Origin: CAZLQR01 sp964366455
GTDB taxonomy: Bacteria; Patescibacteriota; Microgenomatia; UBA1406; GWC2-37-13
DNA length: 64,000 bases
Assembly (NCBI GenBank): GCA_964366455.1
Contig: CAYISZ010000003.1
Location: forward strand, 1-64,000
Reading direction: 5' to 3'
Positions within the stretch are counted from its first letter, which is position 1, and every line of letters begins with the position of its first letter. The notes beneath the pieces were generated by a model that saw only the letters and a list, made by a program, of their open reading frames with translations, made no database searches and was not told the origin of the DNA. A program made the translations under genes and the position numbers. Positions 1 through 7,532 of the stretch are shown here, piece by piece.

Positions 1-40
1 CGTTGCGCAATTTATATTAAGTTTCGTTTAAAAGAAATGA

Positions 41-316
41 TTATCTTCCAAAACCACCCTCACGTTTTACCTGAGGCTTAGCCTTGTTTACGACGATCTT
101 GCGACCTTCGACTTCTTTTCCATCCATTTCAAGTGCTTTTTCAGCAGAATCTTGGCTTGAGAAAGTAACGAATCCGAAACCTTTTGATCTTCCTGAATCT
201 CTGTCCATGATGACAACTGCGTCAGTGATCTCACCATACTGAGCAAATAAATCACGAAGTGAATCGTTGTTTATTGACCATGGTAGGCTTCCGATAAATA
301 ATTTGTTATTATCCAT
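41..316 (-). CDS. RNA-binding protein with a single RRM domain
   Basis: A 91-residue protein made almost entirely of one RNA recognition motif. RNP2 (LFIGSL, residues 6-11) and RNP1 (KGFGFVTF, about residues 45-52) are both intact, and a short basic Gly/Arg tail ends it. Such small RRM proteins bind single-stranded RNA and are often cold-induced. The start is supported by an AGGTGA Shine-Dalgarno-like site about 10 nt upstream, unlike most genes here. The upstream stretch to 564 is AT-rich, is shared with the divergent HD gene, and shows no other gene. Confidence 0.9.
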   Translation of the reverse strand: MDNNKLFIGSLPWSINNDSLRDLFAQYGEITDAVVIMDRDSGRSKGFGFVTFSSQDSAEKALEMDGKEVEGRKIVVNKAKPQVKREGGFGR

Positions 317-529
317 ATTATATTTTCACCTGCCTTCCGTAGTAATTCTCCAATTGATATGGGGAATACGCAAATTTAGCTTGAGTAAGAATTATTTTCA
401 TTAAGTTGGGTCGAAGATTTACTTTAATACCTTTTCGTGGAAGATAAATTCATTCAGCAGATTATCTTTAACTGCGATAATCATAACATATATATACATA
501 TATAGCAAGTAAGATGCAAGTTGAAACAG

Positions 530-558
530 TTGAGCATCGCTATCTTAGTTGTTACAAT
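530..558 (+). promoter_or_regulatory. Leaderless promoter of the HD gene
   Basis: TTGAGC (530-535), a 17-nt spacer, then TACAAT (553-558). The ATG at 565 lies exactly where transcription should begin. This decides the start against the upstream in-frame ATG at 514, which lies before the -35 box. Confidence 0.7.
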
Positions 559-564
559 TCGAGC

Positions 565-1368
565 ATGAAGCAAGCAAGATTACCCACAATTCCAGCAGCA
601 GATATTTATAAGGCGCTTATACATACCCCAGCAGGTAAATCGCTTAGAGCAAGTCTTAGATATAGTCCTTTCCGTCACAATGAAGAGGATAAAGGACATT
701 GGCGAAAGATGCTTGGGCCAAGTGCCATAACCTATTCGCATATGAAGCATGTCTATAAGCTGACTAAAAGAGCTCTGCTGCATGAGCAGAAAATATCTCA
801 TAAATTATTTAGTCGTATGGAACAAGAGACTCTCCTACTGGCGGCACTGTGCCATGATTTTGGTGAGGCTATTTTAGATGATAAAAGTGTTGGAGACGTT
901 CCTGCACCGAAGAAAAGAGCTCTGGATGAAAAGATTGAGCAACGAGTTTTTAAGCAAGTTCTTAAGTCTCTTAATCTCAACTCGAAGCTAAAATCAAAGA
1001 TGTGGATGTCTTACCGTGAGGTCTGTCATAACAAGAAATCACGGCTATATAAGTTCTTTCACTTCATCGAACATATCGACTACATGGACACCGGTCTCAC
1101 TACATATAAAAACCTAGCCAGCGGAAAGAACAAGCTCAAAAGAGGTAAGCACTTAATCGGACAGATTCTCGCATTCAGCATTCCTGTATTGGCTAACTCG
1201 GATCATAACCATAATTCGACACATCACTTTCTTAGAACTAGAGAGGAAAAAATTAGTGAAATGTTTAAATACTGCATTGTTGAGTATAGAAAGGCGGAGA
1301 AGCTGAAACGAGTAATTTTAGGCATAGATGTTGCGGTTGTTACTTGGCAGAACTACCTTAAGTCATAG
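565..1368 (+). CDS. HD-domain protein, probable metal-dependent phosphohydrolase
   Basis: A protein of 267 residues from the ATG at 565. It carries an upstream His (MKHVYKLTKRALLH), then LCHDFGEA with the paired His-Asp, and a later Asp in HIDYMDTG, which is the pattern of HD-type phosphohydrolases acting on nucleotides or phosphate esters. The substrate cannot be read from sequence. An ATG at 514 is in frame but lies upstream of the promoter. It stands alone between an RRM gene (divergent) and a probable ncRNA. It shares only the HD motif with the HD protein at 4363-5016. Confidence 0.7.
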   Translation: MKQARLPTIPAADIYKALIHTPAGKSLRASLRYSPFRHNEEDKGHWRKMLGPSAITYSHMKHVYKLTKRALLHEQKISHKLFSRMEQETLLLAALCHDFGEAILDDKSVGDVPAPKKRALDEKIEQRVFKQVLKSLNLNSKLKSKMWMSYREVCHNKKSRLYKFFHFIEHIDYMDTGLTTYKNLASGKNKLKRGKHLIGQILAFSIPVLANSDHNHNSTHHFLRTREEKISEMFKYCIVEYRKAEKLKRVILGIDVAVVTWQNYLKS

Positions 1369-1396
1369 AGATCTTGTGGACTTTTGTGCAATTGTG

Positions 1397-1405
1397 TGGT
1401 ATAAT
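1397..1405 (+). promoter_or_regulatory. Extended -10 promoter of the ncRNA
   Basis: TGG followed directly by TATAAT (1400-1405), an extended -10 element. No good -35 sits at 17 nt; TTGTGG is at 20 nt. The predicted start, 7 nt after the box, is A1412, which is also the first base of the long closing stem of the RNA downstream. Confidence 0.65.
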
Positions 1406-1411
1406 GTAGCT

Positions 1412-1619
1412 AGGTTAAGAGAGTAAATCTGCTTAAATTTCTTCAGTACGAGTCCTCAAAAAACTACCTACTAGAAAACAAAGATCTCAAATTGAGATGG
1501 CCATGAACAACTGATGTTGAAAGGGCCTTATCTTAAGGAAAGCAAAGCAAACACACACTGTGTTGCGGTTGTAATCAAACGAATTTCTTTGAGCAGTTTT
1601 ATTACCTTAACCTTTTTTT
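1412..1619 (+). ncRNA. Unassigned structured RNA of about 208 nt
   Basis: There is no reading frame here, but structure is clear. The predicted 5' end AGGTTAAG (1412-1419) is an exact complement of CTTAACCT (1606-1613), which runs straight into seven T. Inside it GTAA (1423-1426) pairs with TTAC (1602-1605), and CTGCTTAAA (1429-1437) pairs with TTTGAGCAG (1588-1596, one G-U). The interior holds hairpins at 1484-1498, 1526-1538 and 1547-1566. A long double-stranded rod with an open middle recalls 6S RNA, but I see no sequence match to 6S, SRP, RNase P or tmRNA. It has its own promoter and ends before the promoter of the next gene. Confidence 0.6.
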
Positions 1620-1623
1620 ATAC

Positions 1624-1651
1624 TTGACAAGTAATTGAGCATATATATACT
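1624..1651 (+). promoter_or_regulatory. Promoter of the Cys-rich protein
   Basis: A consensus TTGACA (1624-1629), a 16-nt spacer and TATACT (1646-1651), 8 nt before the ATG at 1660. It begins 5 nt after the T-run ending the ncRNA, so the two units are transcribed separately. Confidence 0.65.
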
Positions 1652-1659
1652 GAATACTA

Positions 1660-2199
1660 ATGAAAAAGCATCATTTCAACTTCCTTTCTTTCCTCTTTGT
1701 GATTGGTTTAATGATAGCTGGCGTCCTCGCAACCTATGTCGCTACAACAGGTACTGGTGGCTTCATGACCAGAGCGGCATCTAAGACTTTTACGTGTGCA
1801 TCAATTTCAGCTAGAGGAGAGACTTTTTGCAACTCAAAGAAACTATGTCAATGGAAGGCGGCTGGGAAAAAAACAGGTTTCTGCGCATCCAAACTTACAG
1901 TCCCATCTAGTAAATGTGACACATTGGGAGATACCTGCTGCACAAACGCCACTACTGGGCAGGGGTACTGCGACTCCTCGAAAAAGGTCAAATGTAATCC
2001 AACAAGTTATAGCTGTGTTGATTCATCACAAAACAACTTAGGTCAAGAAAGAGGAGAAAAAGGAACATGTTCTTTGAAGTTTAAAGGTGCTACCTGCATG
2101 TGGAGAAGTAACTGTGCAAAACAAACTCCAATTGGAATTCCAACTCTAGGTTATTGCAAAGGTCCAATGGAGTGGCAATGTTGTGTTCCTGTTAAATAG
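1660..2199 (+). CDS. Exported or membrane-anchored Cys-rich protein, unknown
   Basis: A 179-residue protein with a basic start and one hydrophobic segment (about residues 8-30), then an outside region with 16 cysteines in short repeated blocks (such as DTCCT, GYCDS and WQCCVP at the end). The spacing suggests two disulfide-bonded knots joined by a polar linker near residue 125. No family is recognised. An even number of exported cysteines fits disulfide bonding, perhaps helped by the DipZ-like oxidoreductase at 51427-53106, but that link is conjecture. Confidence 0.65.
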   Translation: MKKHHFNFLSFLFVIGLMIAGVLATYVATTGTGGFMTRAASKTFTCASISARGETFCNSKKLCQWKAAGKKTGFCASKLTVPSSKCDTLGDTCCTNATTGQGYCDSSKKVKCNPTSYSCVDSSQNNLGQERGEKGTCSLKFKGATCMWRSNCAKQTPIGIPTLGYCKGPMEWQCCVPVK

Positions 2200-2208
2200 T
2201 GTCTTCCG

Positions 2209-3423
2209 TTAATCAACGAAGGTTAAAGCAGTTCCCTTTTTACCCGCACGACCGGTTCTTCCTATTCGATGGACGTAATCATCGTAGGTCTCGGGAGCAT
2301 CATAGTTGATGACATGAGTCACATTCTCAATATCCAATCCTCGTGAAGCAACGTCGGTTCCAATCAAAATATGTAGGTTTCCGCTTTTGAACTCATCAAG
2401 CGCTCTCTGACGTTGGTTCTGTGACTTATTCCCATGAATCGCGGATGCTTTAAATCCTCGATCTCTCAGATTTTGGGCTAGTCGCTCCATCCCCCACTTA
2501 GTTCTTCCAAAAATTAAAACCTTATCAAACTCAGGTTTAGATAAAAAATCGCATAAAACATCTAACTTTAATTTTCCGCCTCCCACTCTGACAATGTCCT
2601 GATCGATGTTCTCGGCGGTGTTCTGTTGCTTTACCGAGACCATCACAGGATGGCTGACGAAAGAACGCAAAACTTCCTTAGTTCTTTCATCAACTGTGGC
2701 AGAGAAAAACAATGAGTGTCGTGGTTTTGGCAAAAGCGAGACAAGGTACTTCACGTCATTGATAAAGCCCATATCAACCATTCTGTCCACCTCATCAAGA
2801 ACTACGTTCTGAAAATGACCGAGATTTAGCTCCCTTTGGCCAATAAGATCTTTAAGTCTTCCTGGAGTTCCAACAACGAAGTTGGGGCGGTTTCTCAACT
2901 CGTACATCTGTCGTCTTATGTTCATTCCTCCGACAGTTGTAACGATGTTTAGTCCAGTTCCTTTGGCAAAGATTCTAAACTCATCACCAATTTGAGTCGC
3001 AAGCTCTCTGGTTGGAACCACAATTAGCACTTTCTGGTTTTTGTCTTTAAATACTTTGTCGATAAAGGAGATTAAGAAGGCTCCTGTTTTACCAGTTCCC
3101 GTATTGGCAATTCCGATAACATCATGTCCTGCAAGAATCTCTGGAATGGCTTTTTCCTGAATAGGCGTGGGAGTCATGTAGCCACGCTCCGCGATGTTTT
3201 GTTTTAGCTTATCGATAATTGCGTATTGTTCGAACTTAGCATCAGAAACCTGCTCAACTTGGGCTACTTGCTCTTTTGCTTTTTTCACAAAAAGAGAAGG
3301 ATCCAGCCTTTTAATAGGTCTGTTGAATCGCGGTCTAAAACTCGGCTTAAAACCCTGGCCCCCTCCATAGGAGCTACGTCCAAAGTTACCACGGTTAAAG
3401 CCTCTAGGCTGTGATCTGTTCAT
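2209..3423 (-). CDS. DEAD-box family ATP-dependent RNA helicase
   Basis: 404 residues. A Gly/Arg-rich N-terminal tail is followed by the two RecA-like lobes. The Q motif (TPTPIQ), Walker A (ANTGTGKT, about 106-113), PTRELA, SAT (241-243), TDVASRGLD and HRIGRTGR are all present. Motif II is DEVD (210-213) instead of DEAD. Probably an RNA chaperone or ribosome/mRNA remodelling helicase; the RGG-like tail fits RNA binding. The leader carries a small CGGC-ATA-GCCG hairpin (3435-3445) just before the start codon, and TATAAT lies at 3532-3537 on this strand. Confidence 0.93.
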   Translation of the reverse strand: MNRSQPRGFNRGNFGRSSYGGGQGFKPSFRPRFNRPIKRLDPSLFVKKAKEQVAQVEQVSDAKFEQYAIIDKLKQNIAERGYMTPTPIQEKAIPEILAGHDVIGIANTGTGKTGAFLISFIDKVFKDKNQKVLIVVPTRELATQIGDEFRIFAKGTGLNIVTTVGGMNIRRQMYELRNRPNFVVGTPGRLKDLIGQRELNLGHFQNVVLDEVDRMVDMGFINDVKYLVSLLPKPRHSLFFSATVDERTKEVLRSFVSHPVMVSVKQQNTAENIDQDIVRVGGGKLKLDVLCDFLSKPEFDKVLIFGRTKWGMERLAQNLRDRGFKASAIHGNKSQNQRQRALDEFKSGNLHILIGTDVASRGLDIENVTHVINYDAPETYDDYVHRIGRTGRAGKKGTALTFVD

Positions 3424-3556
3424 ATGTTTTTTGTCGGCTATGCCGGTTTGCTCACAAAGTGAAGTCGTTTATTTATGTAGTAAATACGAAGTCAAGTATA
3501 AGCAACCTTCAAGATAATCTTGAATACCATATTATAGCACATAAAGTTCTTCCTGC

Positions 3557-4342
3557 CTACTTCGGAGGTTCTTCGTTAAGAATAAACTTTTCAATTACAT
3601 CTACTACACCATCTTCATTTACGCTTGGAGCAATGTAGTCGGCAAATTCTTTGAGATCTGGAATAGCATTTCCCATTGCCACTTTAAGTCCAGACGCAGC
3701 AAGTAGTGGGAAGTCGTTATAACCATCGCCAACACCTATCATATCTTCTCTTTTTAGTCCTTTCTCCTTCATTAGCACTCTAATGCCGTGTAGTTTTGTT
3801 GCGTTTATATGCGTGATATTAAATCCATATTTGTTTGGATCTTTGTGCTTTGTTTTATGAAGCGCTAGATTTGGAACATCGCTTAGCGCATTGAATAGCC
3901 TTGTAACTTTACTGTGTTCGTAAATCTCTAAAGCGTAAATCATATATATTTTTTCAATACTATCTCCCGGTTTATATGGGAGATCTCCCGAAACTGAATT
4001 TAATGGGCTGCTCTTAACCCAAAACTCAAACCCCTCGGACTGTAGAATTGAAATCATATCGGATCCACCTTCACTCTCTAAAATCGGCATATCGTAAATA
4101 ATCTTTTCGGTATTAAGATCTAATACCACAGAACCCCCATTGGTCACAATCAAACCAGTATTGATATCAAGTTTTTTAAGAATAGGCTTTATTCCATTTA
4201 AAGCCCTACCAGTTACTACAAAAACAGATATTTTTGTCTTTGCCTTAATTATTGCATTTGCAACTGCGTCGCTGGGTAATGAGTCGTAATCGTAAGGAAT
4301 TAGTGTTCCATCAACATCAAGTAGTATGGCTTTATATTTCAT
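3557..4342 (-). CDS. HAD-superfamily (Cof-type) phosphatase
   Basis: 261 residues. Motif I DVDGT lies at the N terminus, with motif II VVTGRA, and a C-terminal GVGDGYNDFPLLAASG block that binds Mg2+. The long middle cap of about 100 residues is the type IIB arrangement of Cof/YbiV sugar-phosphate or flavin-phosphate phosphatases. The substrate is not predictable. TATAAT ends 6 nt before the ATG, so the mRNA should be leaderless. Confidence 0.88.
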   Translation of the reverse strand: MKYKAILLDVDGTLIPYDYDSLPSDAVANAIIKAKTKISVFVVTGRALNGIKPILKKLDINTGLIVTNGGSVVLDLNTEKIIYDMPILESEGGSDMISILQSEGFEFWVKSSPLNSVSGDLPYKPGDSIEKIYMIYALEIYEHSKVTRLFNALSDVPNLALHKTKHKDPNKYGFNITHINATKLHGIRVLMKEKGLKREDMIGVGDGYNDFPLLAASGLKVAMGNAIPDLKEFADYIAPSVNEDGVVDVIEKFILNEEPPK

Positions 4343-4362
4343 TTTCTAATTATAGAGTGTTT

Positions 4363-5016
4363 TTACGCTTTGCCGTCCCACTCTTTGTAGAACTGGTCTA
4401 GATACTTCTCCATAAATTCGTGGCGCTTCTGAGCTAGCTGTTTTCCTGTTTTTGTATTCATTTTGTTTCTCAGTAAAAGTAGCTTTTCGTAGAAATGATT
4501 TATTGAGGTTTGCGTACGCTTTTTATATGCCTCAAAGGATTTTAGTAGTTTGGGCTTATTTAGTGGATCGTGAATTGCTCGCTTCATAGATCCACCAAAT
4601 GCAAAAACTCTAGCAATACCAAGCGCACCAATTGCATCTAGTCTATCTGCGTCTTGAACAATTTTCCCTTCAATACTCTGCATGCTGTGAGTGTTTGTTC
4701 CTCCTTTGTACGAAATATGCTCTACAATTTCAACGATTTTTTGAATATCTTTTGTCTTTACTCCCAACTTCTTCAGCCACTCCTCCGCTTTCCTTGCGCC
4801 TATCTTCGTGTTACCGTCATGAAACTTCCAGTCTGCGATGTCGTGAAGCAAAGCGGCGAGTTCGATAATAAACGCATCACCACCTTCCTTTTTTGAAATG
4901 AGCTTTGCGTTCTTAACAACCCGATCGATATGAAACCAGTCGTGCCCAGTTCCCTCCCCCGACATCAGTTTCTTTATATGTTCTCTTGTTTTCTTAACGA
5001 CTTCGGATTTTGTCAT
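4363..5016 (-). CDS. HD-domain phosphohydrolase
   Basis: 217 residues from the ATG at 5016. GHDWFHIDRV supplies the first His, LLHDIADWKF the His-Asp pair, and QDADRLDAIGALG the last Asp, all in the usual order for the YedJ/YpgQ-like HD family. These hydrolyse (deoxy)nucleotides or related phosphates. An ATG 12 codons upstream is in frame, but the promoter (TATACT at 5023-5028) lies between the two, so the downstream start is preferred. Confidence 0.85.
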   Translation of the reverse strand: MTKSEVVKKTREHIKKLMSGEGTGHDWFHIDRVVKNAKLISKKEGGDAFIIELAALLHDIADWKFHDGNTKIGARKAEEWLKKLGVKTKDIQKIVEIVEHISYKGGTNTHSMQSIEGKIVQDADRLDAIGALGIARVFAFGGSMKRAIHDPLNKPKLLKSFEAYKKRTQTSINHFYEKLLLLRNKMNTKTGKQLAQKRHEFMEKYLDQFYKEWDGKA

Positions 5017-5022
5017 GGAGCT

Positions 5023-5075
5023 AGTATATCCCTTCGGGTACCCTCCCTTCAACAGCGCTCAGGGTAAACAGGGCA
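5023..5075 (-). repeat. Dispersed repeat carrying a leaderless promoter (copy 1)
   Basis: On the minus strand TTGAAG (5047-5052), an 18-nt spacer and TATACT (5023-5028) sit 6 nt from the ATG at 5016. The outer part (CTCAGGGTAAACAGG) matches copy 4 at 32719-32775 nearly base for base. Related copies lie at 11474-11505 and 21859-21893, each at the same place relative to a start codon. Confidence 0.65.
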
Positions 5076-5142
5076 AGCAAAATCAATTTGGATCTGATTG
5101 TCAGGGCTAATTATATTGGGTATCATTGCGAATGATAATCTT

Positions 5143-5808
5143 ATGAATAACGTAAAGATTGAGTCAACTTGGAAAGCGGCACTGACCGAAGAATTCTCGA
5201 AAGAGTACTGGAAAAAGCTTTCGATCTCTGTTCGCAACCAATATCTCACAAAAACAATCTACCCACCAGCAAAAAATGTTTTTAGAGCTTTCGATCTCTG
5301 TCCGTTTGAGAAAACAAAGGTAGTAATCGTAGGTCAGGATCCTTACCATGGCGCCCATCAAGCAAATGGTTTATCTTTCTCTGTCAACGACGGAGTCACT
5401 CTTCCACCGTCTCTTAAAAACATCTATAAAGAAATCAATAAAGACTTGGGAATTATTCCATCAACCTCGGGAGACCTCACACGCTGGGCTTCTCAAGGAG
5501 TATTTATGCTTAACAGTGTCTTAACCGTTCTTGCAAATAGTCCTGCTTCGCATTCTGGTTTCGGATGGGAAAGGTTTACCGATGCTGTTATTAATACTCT
5601 AAACGCTAAGAAGAAAAATATTGTCTATATGCTCTGGGGAAAGTACGCTCAATCAAAAGGAGCATCTATCGATAAAGCTAGGAATTTAGTGCTCATATCA
5701 GGCCATCCCTCACCATTCTCAGCAACTCTTTTTTTCGGAAATCACCACTTTAGTAAGTGTAATAAATATTTAGAAGAACACGGACTCACCCCTATCGATT
5801 GGAGTTGA
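5143..5808 (+). CDS. ung: Uracil-DNA glycosylase, family 1
   Basis: 221 residues. It removes uracil from DNA to start base excision repair. The catalytic water-activating loop GQDPYHG (64-70), the LNSVLTV block, and the minor-groove loop SGHPSPFSA near the C terminus are all intact. A TTG at 5098 is in frame, but it belongs to a TTGTCA -35 box (5098-5103) 17 nt from TATCAT (5121-5126). The ATG at 5143 gives the usual protein length. Confidence 0.95.
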   Translation: MNNVKIESTWKAALTEEFSKEYWKKLSISVRNQYLTKTIYPPAKNVFRAFDLCPFEKTKVVIVGQDPYHGAHQANGLSFSVNDGVTLPPSLKNIYKEINKDLGIIPSTSGDLTRWASQGVFMLNSVLTVLANSPASHSGFGWERFTDAVINTLNAKKKNIVYMLWGKYAQSKGASIDKARNLVLISGHPSPFSATLFFGNHHFSKCNKYLEEHGLTPIDWS

Positions 5809-5859
5809 CTAACTTAGGAAGATGGCTGAAACTACTAGGTGATGTGAGAGTGTATTTAT

Positions 5860-6396
5860 TTAGAAACCATGGTCTACCATTTCTAGAGTAATGTCTTGAA
5901 GACCGCCGACTGGGACTAGATATTGATTTCCCATTCCAAAATGTAGAAACCAATCGTTTCCTAGTACGCTATCGGGTCCATAACCTAACGTATCTCCTCG
6001 CTTAAATCCACGTACAAAAAAAACACTTCCTAATGGATCTACAGGAGTAGCTTCATCACAGTCCCTGATTTCATCAGAATAACCCTGTTCCTGAGCATAC
6101 CTTCTTAAGTGGCTGTTTCCTCGCTTATTCAGGGCTCCTCTTGTGGCATATTGTATGACTTTTATTCCCTCTCCCGTAAATGATTGTGCATCGACGAGAA
6201 GTGCGCCCACAGAGTGTAATTCAAGAAATTCTTTAGCGCTTTTAGCTATTCTTGTTTCTAAGTTAATATCCCTTGTTGGCAATCTCTGCAATACATTTAA
6301 CGCAGATGCTGAACTCAATAAAAAATCTTTTATCTGAGGGAATCTTGACTGAACCTCTGGTACAGTAATTCGACGTTTGGTTTCGAGCTCTTTCAT
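5860..6396 (-). CDS. Hypothetical protein
   Basis: 178 residues, not recognised. It is soluble, with an N-terminal helical, charged half and a C-terminal half rich in Gly and aromatic residues (GYGPDSVLGNDWFLHFG). No signal or membrane segment is seen. The start at 6396 is chosen because TATAAT ends 7 nt before it; the earlier in-frame codon lies upstream of the -10 box. Confidence 0.55.
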   Translation of the reverse strand: MKELETKRRITVPEVQSRFPQIKDFLLSSASALNVLQRLPTRDINLETRIAKSAKEFLELHSVGALLVDAQSFTGEGIKVIQYATRGALNKRGNSHLRRYAQEQGYSDEIRDCDEATPVDPLGSVFFVRGFKRGDTLGYGPDSVLGNDWFLHFGMGNQYLVPVGGLQDITLEMVDHGF

Positions 6397-6449
6397 ATGT
6401 TGTATTATAGCATTGGACAAGGCCAAACTCAACTACTGCCCGATAATAT

Positions 6450-6603
6450 GCCCATCTCCAACCTCTATGATTTAAGACATGCCGAGTTTGCTATATTTGC
6501 TACAGGCATTATCGGTGGCGGAATATTCGGATGGGGTTTTGGCTTTCCAGAGGCGGTTATAAAAAATGCTGAAAAACTAAAGGAGGGATTATTAAGTTCT
6601 TAA
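6450..6603 (+). CDS. Small Gly-rich membrane protein
   Basis: A 50-residue protein from the ATG at 6450, with one Gly-rich hydrophobic segment (FATGIIGGGIFGWGFGF) and a charged C terminus. Its end overlaps the end of the facing gene at 6600-6821 by 4 bp. That protein also has a GGGMYGMGF segment, so the two may be distant relatives. An upstream in-frame TTG start is possible but would overlap the divergent promoter. Function unknown. Confidence 0.45.
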
Positions 6604-6821
6604 AACTTGAGAATTTCGAGAAGTTTGTAGACTAAAAATGCTGGCCAAGCCGCTGCCTTAAGAACTCCAACTACTCCATCAGAAAATGTCTGAGCATTTT
6701 GAATGTAGTAAACGGCTGCCCCTATAAATCCCATTCCGTACATTCCTCCACCCGCGTGGTTATTATTCCCCTTCCATTTATATTCATTCATTTCTTTTTC
6801 TACTACCTTTGCTTTTGCCAT
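6600..6821 (-). CDS. Small membrane protein, unknown
   Basis: 73 residues. A charged N terminus is followed by a Gly-rich stretch (GGGMYGMGFIGAAVYY) and a second hydrophobic region (AAAWPAFLVYKLLEIL), suggesting two short membrane helices. Proteins of this look are common in candidate-phyla genomes without known function. TAGAAT ends 6 nt before the ATG. Confidence 0.65.
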   Translation of the reverse strand: MAKAKVVEKEMNEYKWKGNNNHAGGGMYGMGFIGAAVYYIQNAQTFSDGVVGVLKAAAWPAFLVYKLLEILKF

Positions 6822-6859
6822 AAAATCATTCTATCAAATCTTTAATAAGTAAACAAAGT

Positions 6860-7450
6860 TTAAAATGAGCCTGTTTTGACTTCTCCTGCGCGTTTGTATG
6901 TGGCAATGATAACGCCACTTGGAGAAGTTTTAGACTCTATTAGTTTAAAAGTTGCAGGAATTGTTCCGTCACCAAACAAGCGCTTTCCCTGCCCAAGGGT
7001 TACTGGAAATGTTTTTAGCCAAAGCTCATCCACCAAATCATTCTTCAACAAAGTCTGAATTAAATTTGCACTTCCATGCACCTGCAAATCAGATCCATCC
7101 ACTTCTTTCATCTTTTTTAATTCTTTGACATCTCTTACCGCGACCGTATTCTCCCAGGATGGACTTTTAAGTGTTTTGGAGACAACATATTTTGTAATTT
7201 TGTTAATTTGGGGCCATTCATCTGTATGTTGAGGCCAATATGAAGCAAATATTTCAAAAGTTTTTCTACCCAGAAGAAGGTCGTATTCCCCAGACATCTG
7301 CTCAACCATCACATTTCCTGTAAACTCATCAAAATATGGAACAGTCCAGCCACCGTATTTGAAACCACCAGAGGTGTCTTCCTCTGGTCCACCGGGCGCC
7401 TGCATGACGCCGTCAAGCGAGATGAACGACAAAACAATAATTTTTCTCAT
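6860..7450 (-). CDS. DHFR/RibD-like reductase family protein
   Basis: 196 residues. The opening RKIIVLSFISLDGVMQ, the middle LLLGRKTFE and the late HGSANLIQTLL and PVTLGQGKRLF blocks match the RibD C-terminal/dihydrofolate reductase-like family (YyaP/YwjB group), which binds NAD(P)H. The true substrate is unknown; it is not a classical folA. It stands between the small membrane proteins and tRNA-Gln. Confidence 0.85.
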   Translation of the reverse strand: MRKIIVLSFISLDGVMQAPGGPEEDTSGGFKYGGWTVPYFDEFTGNVMVEQMSGEYDLLLGRKTFEIFASYWPQHTDEWPQINKITKYVVSKTLKSPSWENTVAVRDVKELKKMKEVDGSDLQVHGSANLIQTLLKNDLVDELWLKTFPVTLGQGKRLFGDGTIPATFKLIESKTSPSGVIIATYKRAGEVKTGSF

Positions 7451-7459
7451 AAAAAATTG

Positions 7460-7532
7460 CTGGGGAGCTAGGATTCGAACCTAGAGTCGCGCCGCTCCAA
7501 AGGCGGGCGTGTTGCCATTACACCACTCCCCA
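7460..7532 (-). tRNA. tRNA-Gln (TTG)
   Basis: A cloverleaf with acceptor TGGGGAG/CTCCCCA, D arm GTGT/ACAC, anticodon loop CTTTGGA (anticodon TTG), T arm CTAGG-TTCGAAT-CCTAG and discriminator G, as expected for tRNA-Gln. The 27-43 pair is a C-C mismatch. CCA is not encoded, and a run of six T follows within 4 nt. The first 15 nt overlap the end of the upstream HTH gene. Confidence 0.9.

Noticed and set aside
1412..1619. SRP RNA, RNase P RNA or a second tmRNA
   Set aside because: None of their conserved cores (GGAAGGAAGCA-type tetraloop region, GAGGAAAGTC, tRNA-like ends) is present.
3435..3445. Hairpin before the helicase start as a terminator
   Set aside because: On the gene strand it is followed by A, not T, and the stem is only 4-5 bp; it may still affect translation.
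5098..5142. TTG start giving ung 15 extra residues
   Set aside because: The TTG is part of TTGTCA, a -35 box 17 nt from TATCAT, and the added residues are not part of the UNG family.
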